This document shows, piece by piece, positions 41,701 through 49,642 of a DNA stretch of 64,000 nt. Source of the stretch: Flavobacterium sp. LC2016-12 (GTDB taxonomy: Bacteria; Bacteroidota; Bacteroidia; Flavobacteriales; Flavobacteriaceae). Positions within the stretch are counted from its first letter, which is position 1. Every line of letters begins with the position of its first letter. Below the pieces are notes generated by a model. That model worked only from the letters and a program-made list of their open reading frames with translations. It searched no databases and was not told where the DNA came from. The translations under genes and the position numbers were made by a program. The DNA lies in the NCBI RefSeq assembly GCF_015351595.1, contig NZ_JADKPT010000002.1:462524-526523 (forward strand). The letters run 5' to 3'.

Positions 41701-43569
41701 TTATTTAACAATTAACAAAGGTATCGAAATTTTATGTCTCAATTTGTCTACGGTGGTACCAAATAAAATGTCTTTTAATCCGGTGTGGCCGTGCGTTCCC
41801 ATGACTAAAATATCAAAATTTCCTTCGTTTATGATTTTCGGAATCACGCTGTTAGGTTTTCCAAAACCAAGTTCGGTTTTGATGCTGAAGCCCTTCTGCG
41901 AAAGCATTTCTTTGTACTCTAACAATAATTTCTCATCGATCGTGGTTTCATGATCATCAACATGGCCTCCATACATTAAGGCACCAACGGTTTCTACAAT
42001 GTGAATTAAAGTATATTGCGTGTCAAGTCCTCCTAATTCAAAAGCCCTGTTCAAGGCAGATTCATCCGCTTTGGAGAAATCTACAGAGATTGCGATGTTT
42101 TTATAGCTCTGGCTTTCTTTTGGAGAAAATTGCAGTTTCAAATTGTGTGGAGAATGGTTCACAAATTTTGCCTGAGCTTTTACTATAAAAGGTTTTGCAA
42201 TGATATAAAGCAGTAAAGCCAGAAACCCGAATGCAAGCGGAATAACCGTAAACCATAGTATCATTGGGTTACTAGCGCTTTCGAGCCACGAAGTTATTTC
42301 ATCATAAACCAACTTGGCATTCAGCGAAACAATGATGGAAGCAATAATCCAGGAAACAACCTGAGTTAGTTTTGAAATATGAAAACCGTTCATTTTCGAT
42401 TTATCGCTCACAAAATGTATCAGCGGGATAATAGCAAAACCCAATTGAAGACTCAAAATAACCTGACTTAGAATCAGTAGTTTCCCCGTGACGCTTTCCC
42501 CGTAAATATAAATCACGATTAAGGCGGGAACAATGGCAATTAAACGCGTAATGATACGGCGAACCCAAGGCTGAATGCGTAAATGAAGATAACCTTCCAT
42601 TACAATTTGCCCAGCCAAGGTTCCGGTTACGGTTGAGCTTTGTCCAGCGGCAATTAAGGCAACGGCAAAGAGAATAGGTGCCCATTTGGTTCCTAATAAT
42701 GGTTCCAGGAATTTATGCGCGTCCTGAATTTCAGCAACTTCAAACATTCCATTTTTATGAAAGGTAGCAGCGGCTAAGATTAAAATTGCTGCGTTTACAA
42801 AGAACGCAAGGTTCAGCGCAATCGTTGAGTCAATCAAATTGTATTTTAAGGCTTGTTTGATTCCGGCAGGACTCCGGTCAAATTTTCTGGTTTGCACCAA
42901 AGAAGAATGCAGATAAAGGTTGTGTGGCATTACAGTCGCTCCAATAATTCCGATCGCAATATATAAAGCGGCCGAATTTGGAATTGAAGGAACTAAACCT
43001 GCTATGATTTTTGAAACTTCCGGTTCGGCAAAAATCATTTCGAAAATAAAAGAAAACCCAATAATAGCAACCAAAGCAATTATAAAGGCCTCCATTTTTC
43101 GAATTCCTTTATTGATTAGAAATAATAAAAGGAAAGTATCTAAAACGGTAATTAAAACGCCTTCCATGAGCGGAATGTCAAATAAAAGATTGATTCCAAT
43201 TGCCATTCCTAAAACTTCGGCCAAATCGCAGGCCGCAATGGCAATTTCTGCCAAAAAGTATAAAATGTAGTTGATGAATTTAGAATAGGTTTCTCTGGAA
43301 GCCTGTGCAAGGTCGCGCTGTGTTACGATTCCAAGACGGGCACTTAAACTTTGCAGTAACAAAGCCATTAAGTTACTCATTAACAAAACCCACACTAAAG
43401 TGTAGCCAAACTGGCTTCCGCCGGCAATATCTGTTGCCCAGTTTCCGGGATCCATATAACCAACACTTACTAAGTATGCGGGACCTAAAAAGGCTAATAT
43501 TTTGCGGAATCCTGTCTTTTTATGCTCTGTTGCAACCGATTGGTTAACTTCTTCTAAAGATTTGGTCAT
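41701..43569 (-). CDS. mntH: Nramp manganese transporter fused to a universal stress (Usp) domain
   Basis: 622 residues. Residues 1 to about 470 are an Nramp/MntH transporter with DPGNWATDIAGG in helix 1 and the MPHNLYLHSSLV segment in helix 6. Residues 490-622 are a complete Usp domain (KNIAISVDFSKADESALNRA, then GTHGHTGLKDILFGTTVDKL and PLLIVK), of the ATP-binding type. It imports Mn2+ (perhaps Fe2+) across the inner membrane, and the Usp part faces the cytosol. Alternative substrates cannot be excluded. Regulators flank it: a Fur-family gene 75 bases upstream and the DtxR-type gene downstream. Confidence 0.93.
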   Translation of the reverse strand: MTKSLEEVNQSVATEHKKTGFRKILAFLGPAYLVSVGYMDPGNWATDIAGGSQFGYTLVWVLLMSNLMALLLQSLSARLGIVTQRDLAQASRETYSKFINYILYFLAEIAIAACDLAEVLGMAIGINLLFDIPLMEGVLITVLDTFLLLFLINKGIRKMEAFIIALVAIIGFSFIFEMIFAEPEVSKIIAGLVPSIPNSAALYIAIGIIGATVMPHNLYLHSSLVQTRKFDRSPAGIKQALKYNLIDSTIALNLAFFVNAAILILAAATFHKNGMFEVAEIQDAHKFLEPLLGTKWAPILFAVALIAAGQSSTVTGTLAGQIVMEGYLHLRIQPWVRRIITRLIAIVPALIVIYIYGESVTGKLLILSQVILSLQLGFAIIPLIHFVSDKSKMNGFHISKLTQVVSWIIASIIVSLNAKLVYDEITSWLESASNPMILWFTVIPLAFGFLALLLYIIAKPFIVKAQAKFVNHSPHNLKLQFSPKESQSYKNIAISVDFSKADESALNRAFELGGLDTQYTLIHIVETVGALMYGGHVDDHETTIDEKLLLEYKEMLSQKGFSIKTELGFGKPNSVIPKIINEGNFDILVMGTHGHTGLKDILFGTTVDKLRHKISIPLLIVK

Positions 43570-43588
43570 TTTAAAAATGTTGTTTTAA

Positions 43589-43618
43589 CAAATGTATATA
43601 AAAATTACATTCGCGCAA
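43589..43618 (-). promoter_or_regulatory. mntH promoter (TTG-N19-TACATTTG)
   Basis: On the minus strand TTG (43616-43618) is followed after 19 bases by TACATTTG (43589-43596), a match to TAnnTTTG, 20 bases before the mntH start. The -33 element overlaps a degenerate copy of the GCAACAATGTTGC palindrome (43615-43627). Confidence 0.6.
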
Positions 43619-43625
43619 CAATATT

Positions 43626-43641
43626 TTTAGACGAGTCTAAA
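43626..43641. promoter_or_regulatory. Palindromic operator TTTAGAC-GA-GTCTAAA
   Basis: A perfect 7-bp inverted repeat with a 2-base centre lies 8 bases upstream of the mntH -33 element and 2 bases after the Fur-type gene stop. A nearby copy differing only in its centre overlaps the TonB receptor promoter at 45642-45657. Size and symmetry are those of DtxR/MntR-type operators, and a gene of that family is next to mntH. Confidence 0.6.
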
Positions 43642-43643
43642 TC

Positions 43644-44036
43644 TTAAATGTTAGAATTGGAACAATTGGGACATAATCCTGACAACGTAAAGTTTATATC
43701 GTTCACTTTATAATTGTGCGGAATGATATAACTCGGCTTTACATTTTCAAGACAAGTTATTTCAAGACACTTTTCACAACTGAAGTGAGCGTGATTGTGA
43801 ATGTGAACCCGCTGTGCATGATGATGACATTTTGCATATTTAACGGTTCCGTCAAGGTCAACAATTTTGTGGACAATATCGTCATTAACCAAGCGATCTA
43901 AAATTCTATAAACGGTGACGCGATCGCATAAAGTTTCGATTTGTTTGTAAATTTCTGTATGTGAAAGCGCGGTTTTAGATTTTCCAAAAATCTCTAAAAC
44001 GGCCGTTTTTGCTGTGGTGTTTCTCGTTGTTTTCAT
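43644..44036 (-). CDS. Fur family metalloregulator (Zur-like)
   Basis: 130 residues from the ATG at 44036. The winged helix is recognisable (TTRNTTAKTAVLEIFGKSKTALSHTEI, then CDRVTVYRILDRLVNDDIV). The C-terminal part is His/Cys-rich: AKCHHHAQRVHIHNHAHFSCEKC, and a second CPNC; the two CxxC pairs form a structural zinc site. Shorter and more His-rich than Fur itself, so a Zur-type role is the best guess; Mur or PerR types are alternatives. It is divergent from the MerC-like gene, with two palindromes between them. Confidence 0.85.
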   Translation of the reverse strand: MKTTRNTTAKTAVLEIFGKSKTALSHTEIYKQIETLCDRVTVYRILDRLVNDDIVHKIVDLDGTVKYAKCHHHAQRVHIHNHAHFSCEKCLEITCLENVKPSYIIPHNYKVNDINFTLSGLCPNCSNSNI

Positions 44037-44059
44037 TTTTTTTAATAAAAAATAATAAC

Positions 44060-44072
44060 GCAACAATGTTGC
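44060..44072. promoter_or_regulatory. Operator candidate 1: GCAACA-A-TGTTGC
   Basis: A perfect 6-bp inverted repeat around one base, 24 bases upstream of the Fur-type gene start, overlapping the -33 element of the divergent merC-like promoter. It is likely bound by the Fur-family protein. Confidence 0.6.
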
Positions 44073-44096
44073 ATTTGATTTTTATATGTATATTTG
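44069..44096 (+). promoter_or_regulatory. merC-like gene promoter (TTG-N17-TATATTTG)
   Basis: TTG at 44069-44071 is followed after 17 bases by TATATTTG (44089-44096), matching the Bacteroidota promoter form. The start codon is 32 bases further. Both operator candidates overlap it. Confidence 0.6.
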
Positions 44097-44109
44097 CAAC
44101 AAAATTGCA
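44095..44109. promoter_or_regulatory. Operator candidate 2: TGCAA-CAAAA-TTGCA
   Basis: A 5-bp inverted repeat with the same GCAAC half as candidate 1, centred 36 bases from it and overlapping the end of the -7 box and the presumed transcription start of the merC-like gene, a classic repressor position. Confidence 0.5.
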
Positions 44110-44128
44110 TTAAGCAAATGTACACGAA

Positions 44129-44482
44129 ATGAAGAAAACTACAACACCTTTTTACGATATTTTAGGAATTTCAAGCGCGACGATTTGTTTGGTGCATTGT
44201 CTGATTTTTCCGCTTCTGACTGTGCTGCCTTTAGGCATGAGTCACAATCCATTTATTGATTTGCTTTTCGCAACGATCGGGCTTTTTGCAATCTTTAAAA
44301 TTATAAAAAAATCAGGACTATTAATAGCAACAATTTTGATTGTTTCAATGATGTTAATTTGGATCAGTGTTTTAAGCGAAATCATTCTGGATATTCATCT
44401 TGATCTGATTTTCATTGGCGGAATCGGAATGATCATCGGGCATTTGCTGAATTACAAAACACACAAAAGTAAAAATCATTAA
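44129..44482 (+). CDS. MerC-like membrane protein
   Basis: 117 residues with four hydrophobic helices. The first helix has DILGISSATICLVHCLIFPLL, the Cys-x4-Cys-free but Cys/His-containing pattern (CLVHC) of MerC-domain proteins. MerC was first known as a mercury transporter, but in Bacteroidota these domains sit in metal or thiol gene groups and may carry other metals. It is divergent from a Fur-family gene and followed after 11 bases by a thioredoxin-reductase-like gene, so a metal-stress role is likely. Confidence 0.8.
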   Translation: MKKTTTPFYDILGISSATICLVHCLIFPLLTVLPLGMSHNPFIDLLFATIGLFAIFKIIKKSGLLIATILIVSMMLIWISVLSEIILDIHLDLIFIGGIGMIIGHLLNYKTHKSKNH

Positions 44483-44493
44483 AAGATAGCGTT

Positions 44494-45402
44494 ATGGAAC
44501 AGAAACATTTTGAAGTGATTATTGTAGGCGGAAGTTACAGCGGTCTTTCGGCGGCAATGAGTTTAGGGCGTTCTTTACGTAAGGTTTTGGTTATTGACAG
44601 CGGTTTGCCTTGTAACAGACAAACGCCACATTCGCATAATTTCATTACACAAGATGGGGAAGTGCCTGCTGTCATTTCGGCGAAAGCTAAATTACAAGTA
44701 GATTTTTATAAAACTGTTCAGTTTTACAGAGGACTTGCTGTTCAAGCAACAAAAACAAAAGACGGTTTCGAGATCAAAACAGATTCAGGAGAAACTTTCA
44801 CTTCTAAAAAAGTGTTATTTGCAACAGGAGTAAAAGATTTGCTTCCAAAAATCGAAGGTTTGGCTGAATGTTGGGGCATTTCGGTCTTGCACTGTCCATA
44901 CTGTCACGGATATGAAATGAAAACAAAGAAAACGGCTATCATCGCCAACGGAGAAATGGCTTTTGAATATGCAAAACTGATTTCGAATTGGACCAAAGAT
45001 TTAAGATTGCTGACCAATGGAAAATCAAATTTAACAATGGAGCAAAAGGAAATTCTTCAACAGCATCAAATCGAAATCATTGAAGACGAAATTGAGTCCT
45101 TGGAGCATGAAAACGGAAATATCCAGCAAGTAATCTTCAAAAACCAATCAAAAACAACAGTAAAAGCGATTTATTTCAGACCACCTTTTGAACAGCATTG
45201 CGCTTTACCTTCAGATTTAGGTTGTGAAATTACTGAACAAGGTTTAATTAAAGTCGATATAATGCAGAAAACAACTCTTCCTGGAGTTTATGCAAGCGGG
45301 GATTGTGTTATTCAGGCAAGATCTGTGGCAATGGCGGTTTCTTCGGGATCCTTCGCCGGCGCTTCTATTAATAAAGAACTTATTGATGAAAGGTTTAGTT
45401 GA
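44494..45402 (+). CDS. FAD/NAD(P)-dependent oxidoreductase, thioredoxin reductase-like
   Basis: 302 residues. The FAD dinucleotide fold is FEVIIVGGSYSGLSAAMSLG, the redox-active pair is CPYC in SVLHCPYCHGYEM, the NAD(P) site is near KKTAIIANGEMAFEYAKL and the terminal FAD motif is GVYASGDCVI. It is shorter in the NAD(P) part than classical TrxB. A thiol reductase next to a metal transporter and thioredoxin-like protein gene suggests thiol-based redox handling under metal stress, but this is inference. It is cotranscribed with the MerC-like gene (11-base gap). Confidence 0.87.
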   Translation: MEQKHFEVIIVGGSYSGLSAAMSLGRSLRKVLVIDSGLPCNRQTPHSHNFITQDGEVPAVISAKAKLQVDFYKTVQFYRGLAVQATKTKDGFEIKTDSGETFTSKKVLFATGVKDLLPKIEGLAECWGISVLHCPYCHGYEMKTKKTAIIANGEMAFEYAKLISNWTKDLRLLTNGKSNLTMEQKEILQQHQIEIIEDEIESLEHENGNIQQVIFKNQSKTTVKAIYFRPPFEQHCALPSDLGCEITEQGLIKVDIMQKTTLPGVYASGDCVIQARSVAMAVSSGSFAGASINKELIDERFS

Positions 45403-45418
45403 TATTCTGGTCGATATT

Positions 45419-45568
45419 TTTAAACACATAGAAACATAGTTTTTGTAGTCGTTAAAAGGCGTTTCACTTGCATGTAAACATCCCGAAGCTTCGGGACTAT
45501 GTGTGAAAGCTAGCTTTTTAAATTAATCTTCAATCTCAAACAAAATACTATGTTTCTATGTGTTTAAA
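45419..45568. repeat. 150-bp element with 22-bp terminal inverted repeats
   Basis: TTTAAACACATAGAAACATA plus GT (45419-45440) is exactly inverted at 45547-45568. Inside are a perfect 16-bp palindrome TCCCGAAGCTTCGGGA (45481-45496) and short TTTCAC/GTGAAA arms, so the element can fold into a branched hairpin. No coding capacity. It looks like a small non-autonomous mobile element; it sits between the oxidoreductase stop and the TonB receptor promoter. Confidence 0.75.
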
Positions 45569-45622
45569 CAAAATTATAACATATTGATTTAAATTGAATT
45601 AAAAATTTCAGTTTCAGAATCA

Positions 45623-45651
45623 TTGTTTGTCAAATTTAATTTTTAGTTTTG
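45623..45651 (+). promoter_or_regulatory. TonB receptor promoter (TTG-N18-TAGTTTTG)
   Basis: TTG (45623-45625) and TAGTTTTG (45644-45651) are separated by 18 bases, a good Bacteroidota promoter match, 21 bases before the start codon. Confidence 0.6.
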
Positions 45652-45657
45652 TCTAAA
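45642..45657. promoter_or_regulatory. Operator candidate TTTAG-TTTT-GTCTAAA
   Basis: This 16-base site matches 12 of 16 positions of the palindrome upstream of mntH, including the whole right half GTCTAAA, and overlaps the -7 box of the receptor promoter. Repression by the DtxR-type protein is inferred. Confidence 0.45.
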
Positions 45658-45672
45658 TTTAATTTTATAATA

Positions 45673-47934
45673 ATGAAAAACTCAATAGTAATATTGATTC
45701 TGTTTACTTTACAATTTTCTTTTGCGCAGGAAACCACTACCATTTCTGGTTTTGTAACTGGCGAAGGAAATAAAATACAAGCCGCGAACGTACATTTACT
45801 AGGTACTAAACAAAAAACAGTTACGGATAGTTTGGGATATTATTCTTTAGAAAATGTTGCGATAGGAAATCATACTATTCAGATTTCTCAAATGGGTTTT
45901 CAAACTTTAAAAAGGAAAATTCAAGTGATAAAAGATTCTATTCAATCTTATGATTTTGAACTGACCGATAATGAAAATCAACTTAACGAAGTGGTGGTTT
46001 CAGGAACTTTAAAAGCAGTCAAAAGGTTAGAAAGTGCTGTTCCGGTTGAGGTTTATTCGCCGGTTTTCTTTAAGAAGAATCCAACTCCGAGCATTTATGA
46101 AGCACTACAAAACATCAACGGTGTTCGGCCACAGCTTAATTGTGGTGTCTGCAATACGGGCGATATTCATATCAATGGTTTGGAAGGTCCTTATACTTTG
46201 GTTTTAATTGACGGAATGCCAATCGTGAGCAGTCTTTCGACGGTTTATGGTTTATCGGGAATTCCGAATTCGTTGGTAGAGCGAATTGAAATCGTAAAAG
46301 GTCCGGCTTCGTCTTTGTACGGAAGTGAAGCCGTTGGCGGTCTGATCAATATTATCACTAAAAACCCAACGAATGCGCCGGTTTTTGCTGCTGATGTTTT
46401 TACGACAACTTATTTAGAAACCAATGTCGATTTAGGAATGAAATTCAGTCCCACCAAAAAATCAATGACACTTTTGGGAATCAATTACTTTAATTACAAT
46501 GAAGTGGTTGATAAAGACAAAGACAATTTTACAGACGTAACTTTGTCTGAACGGATTTCGGTTTTCAATAAATGGAGTTTTTTGCGAAATGAAAATCGAC
46601 TTTTTACTATCGCGGCTCGTGGAATGTACGAAGATCGCTGGGGCGGTGATGTGCGCTGGGAGAAAAAATACCGAGGCGGCGATGAAATTTACGGCGAAAG
46701 TATTTATACCAAAAGAGGCGAATTAATAGGAAGTTATCAATTGCCATTTGAAGAAAAACTGATGCTTTCGTTCTCCGGAAATGTGCATTATCAGGACAGT
46801 CGTTACGGAACAACATCGTATATCGCGAATCAGAAAATTGGTTTTTTGCAATTGACCTGGGATAAAAAGTTGGGAAGAAACGATTTGCTTGCCGGAATTG
46901 CCAATCGCTATTCTTATTACGATGACAATACAACGGCAACAAAAGAAGCAGAAAGTACCTGGTTACCCGGAATTTTTGTTCAGGATGAAATCACGCTTTC
47001 GCCGAAAAGTCAGGTTTTATTGGGAATGCGATACGATTATAACTCAATTCATGGATCGATTTATACGCCAAGAGTAGCATATCGCTGGAAGAAAAATGAA
47101 AACACGATTTTCAGATTGAATGCCGGAACGGGTTTTCGTGTTGTGAATTTATTTACCGAAGATCACGCAGCATTAACTGGTTCGAGAGATGTTGTGATTC
47201 AGAATGATTTGAAACCGGAACAATCTGTAAATGCGAATCTGAATTACATTCAAAAAATAAATTTCGGAAACGGCACTTTTATCGGAATTGAAACAACGGC
47301 TTTTTATACCCGTTTCAGTAATAAAATCATATCTGATTACGAAACCGATCCGAATAAAATCATTTACGACAATATCAACGGTTACGCTATAAGTCAGGGA
47401 ATCAGTACGAATGTGGATGTTAATTTTCCTTCGGGATTAAAGATGATTTTGGGAGCTACTGTTTTAGACAATAAAAATGTGGAAAACGGGGTTTCAGAAC
47501 GACCTTTTTTAACCGAGAATTTTACGGCAACCTGGAGCGTTTCGTATAAAATAGAATCCTTAAATTTATTGTTGGATTATACCGGAAATGTTTACAGTCC
47601 GATGAAGTTGCCTTTACTGAGCGATTTAGATCCTAGAGATCCAAACTCGCCTTGGTATAGTATTCAGAATATTCAGTTTACGTATTCTGGATGGAAGAAT
47701 TTTGAACTTTATGGAGGAATCAAGAACCTTTTGAATTTCACGCCAATGCAGAAAAATCCATTTTTGATTTCAAGAGCAAATGATCCTTTTGATAAAAATG
47801 TCCAATACGATTCGGCCGGAAAAGTATTGGTAACACCGGATAATCCATACGGTTTGACTTTTGATACAACTTATGTTTACGGGCAAAATCAGTCAATTCG
47901 CGGGTTTTTTGGATTGCGATATACTTTGAGATAA
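45673..47934 (+). CDS. TonB-dependent receptor with CarboxypepD-like N-terminus
   Basis: 753 residues from the ATG at 45673, chosen for its signal peptide (MKNSIVILILFTLQFSFAQ). Residues ~20-105 form a CarboxypepD_reg-like module (GFVTGEGNKIQAANVHLLGT), followed by the plug with GLEGPYTLVLIDGMPIVSSL and EAVGGLINIITKNP, then the barrel ending in FGLRYTL. The plug holds a Cys pair (LNCGVCNTGDI), unusual and suggestive of metal or metal-chelate binding. It imports a ligand across the outer membrane using TonB energy. Its promoter has a candidate metal operator. Confidence 0.93.
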   Translation: MKNSIVILILFTLQFSFAQETTTISGFVTGEGNKIQAANVHLLGTKQKTVTDSLGYYSLENVAIGNHTIQISQMGFQTLKRKIQVIKDSIQSYDFELTDNENQLNEVVVSGTLKAVKRLESAVPVEVYSPVFFKKNPTPSIYEALQNINGVRPQLNCGVCNTGDIHINGLEGPYTLVLIDGMPIVSSLSTVYGLSGIPNSLVERIEIVKGPASSLYGSEAVGGLINIITKNPTNAPVFAADVFTTTYLETNVDLGMKFSPTKKSMTLLGINYFNYNEVVDKDKDNFTDVTLSERISVFNKWSFLRNENRLFTIAARGMYEDRWGGDVRWEKKYRGGDEIYGESIYTKRGELIGSYQLPFEEKLMLSFSGNVHYQDSRYGTTSYIANQKIGFLQLTWDKKLGRNDLLAGIANRYSYYDDNTTATKEAESTWLPGIFVQDEITLSPKSQVLLGMRYDYNSIHGSIYTPRVAYRWKKNENTIFRLNAGTGFRVVNLFTEDHAALTGSRDVVIQNDLKPEQSVNANLNYIQKINFGNGTFIGIETTAFYTRFSNKIISDYETDPNKIIYDNINGYAISQGISTNVDVNFPSGLKMILGATVLDNKNVENGVSERPFLTENFTATWSVSYKIESLNLLLDYTGNVYSPMKLPLLSDLDPRDPNSPWYSIQNIQFTYSGWKNFELYGGIKNLLNFTPMQKNPFLISRANDPFDKNVQYDSAGKVLVTPDNPYGLTFDTTYVYGQNQSIRGFFGLRYTLR

Positions 47935-47971
47935 AGTTTAATCTGTGGCATCTGTGGCAAAAAATAACGAA

Positions 47972-48436
47972 ATGAAAAAGCTAGCAATACTTATCTTCTT
48001 TTTTGGAATTACTTCAAATGGATTCTGTCAACTTCAAAGCAGATCTTTTGAGGCGATCGATAGTTTACAATTGATTCAAAAGAAGAAAATTATAGTTTTT
48101 ATACATACCGATTGGTGCCAATATTGTCAAAAAATGAAAAGCACGACTTTTAAAAAGCAGGAAATTATCCAAAGTTTAAATTCAGATTTCTATTTTATTG
48201 ATTTTAATGCAGAGGAGAAAAAGGATATTTCATTTAATAATCAAACATTTAAATACCAGCCAACAGGCAATAACGTTGGTGTTCATGAACTGGCTTTGCA
48301 ACTCGGAACGATGAACAATCAAATTGTATATCCGGTTTTGTGTGTTTTGAATGAGAAAAATGAAATCATACTACAGTATAACAATTACCTCAGCCCAAAA
48401 GATTTTAAACTGCTTTTAGAAAAATTGAAAGAATAA
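47972..48436 (+). CDS. Thioredoxin-like secreted protein
   Basis: 154 residues from the ATG at 47972, which begins a signal peptide (MKKLAILIFFFGITSNGFCQ). The thioredoxin fold has the CxxC motif in HTDWCQYCQKMKSTTFKK, a cis-Pro region near QIVYPVLCVLNEKNE and no other domain. It is likely periplasmic and keeps thiols reduced or delivers cofactors. It lies 37 bases after the TonB receptor and before the lycopene-cyclase-like gene, in the same direction. Confidence 0.85.
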   Translation: MKKLAILIFFFGITSNGFCQLQSRSFEAIDSLQLIQKKKIIVFIHTDWCQYCQKMKSTTFKKQEIIQSLNSDFYFIDFNAEEKKDISFNNQTFKYQPTGNNVGVHELALQLGTMNNQIVYPVLCVLNEKNEIILQYNNYLSPKDFKLLLEKLKE

Positions 48437-48454
48437 AATTCCTTATTTTTGAGA

Positions 48455-49621
48455 ATGAATTCTTCGCAAATAAAACATTTCAACTACATATTTACAGGAA
48501 CAGGTTTGTCGACTTTGATGACCGTTTATAAAATGGTTTTGTCTGGAAAATTCAATGACAAGTCGATTTTGTTATTAGATGAAAGTCAAAAGAAAAGCAA
48601 TGACAGAACCTGGTGTTTTTGGACAGAGAAGGAAACAATGTGGGATTCGATTATATCCAAAAAATGGAATTCGGCTTTGTTTGCGAATGAAGAATTCAAA
48701 AGAGATTTGGAGCTGAAACCTTATCAATACAATCAAATTCGGGGAATAGATTTTTACAATTTTGTTTTTGAAGCCATTTCTAAAGAATCAAATATTACTT
48801 TTTTAAATGAAAAAGTAACCGATATCAATGAATTGGAAACCCATGTTTTTGTGGGAACCGAAGAAAACAGATATACCTGTGATTACTTATTCAATAGTAT
48901 TTATACGAAAGCTTTTGTTCAAACTCAAACCAAATATCCGGTTTTGCAACAGCATTTTGTGGGTTGGTTTGTGAAATCAGAAAATGAAATTTTCAATCCG
49001 GAACAGGCTACTTTCATGGATTTTTCGGTGGAACAAAAAGGAAATACGCGTTTTATGTATGTTTTGCCCACTTCGAAAACAGAAGCTTTGGTCGAATATA
49101 CCTTATTTTCGGAGAATTTGCTTCCCAAAGAAGAATACGAAAAGGAGATTCAGCTTTATTTGCAGAAACTCGGAGCAGAGACATTTCAAATTATAAAAAA
49201 GGAGCAGGGAAGTATCCCGATGACTTGTTATCCTTTTTGGAAAATGAATACCAAAAGAGTTTTAAATATTGGAACTGCCGGCGGATGGACAAAGGCAAGT
49301 ACCGGTTTTACTTTTAGAAATTCGGATAAAAAATCTTCAGCATTAATAGAATTTATTCAAAGCGAAAAGTTCAAAATGTCATCCTTTCATAAAAAGAACC
49401 GATTCTGGTTTTATGATTTACTGCTTTTGGATATTTTGTATCATCATAACGAATTAGGAAGCCCTGTTTTCTCCTCTTTATTTAAAAAAGGTAATCCTGC
49501 ATTAGTTTTTAAGTTTTTGGACGAAGAAACGAGTTTATTGCAGGATGTTAAAGTTATTTTAAAGTGTCCCAAAATGCCATTTATAAAAGCTTTATTTAGA
49601 GTGATTTTTCTTTCAAAATAA
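48455..49621 (+). CDS. Lycopene cyclase-like protein
   Basis: 388 residues from the ATG at 48455; a TTG six bases earlier is possible. The N-terminal nucleotide-binding segment IFTGTGLSTLMTVYKMV, the family signature NDRTWCFW, the motif GGWTKASTGFTFRNSDKKS and the closing VFKFLDEETSLLQDVKVI are those of carotenoid beta-cyclases (CrtY). The classical GxGxxG is reduced to GTGLS. No other carotenoid gene is near, and it follows a thioredoxin-like gene by 18 bases, so the substrate may not be lycopene; it could be a related flavin-dependent cyclase. Confidence 0.8.
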   Translation: MNSSQIKHFNYIFTGTGLSTLMTVYKMVLSGKFNDKSILLLDESQKKSNDRTWCFWTEKETMWDSIISKKWNSALFANEEFKRDLELKPYQYNQIRGIDFYNFVFEAISKESNITFLNEKVTDINELETHVFVGTEENRYTCDYLFNSIYTKAFVQTQTKYPVLQQHFVGWFVKSENEIFNPEQATFMDFSVEQKGNTRFMYVLPTSKTEALVEYTLFSENLLPKEEYEKEIQLYLQKLGAETFQIIKKEQGSIPMTCYPFWKMNTKRVLNIGTAGGWTKASTGFTFRNSDKKSSALIEFIQSEKFKMSSFHKKNRFWFYDLLLLDILYHHNELGSPVFSSLFKKGNPALVFKFLDEETSLLQDVKVILKCPKMPFIKALFRVIFLSK

Positions 49622-49642
49622 ATTTAACCATAAACAAAGCCT

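Noticed and set aside
42920..43270. 116-codon plus-strand open frame inside mntH
   Set aside because: Reverse complement of transmembrane helices; repeated hydrophobic codons produce long open frames, with no support as a gene.
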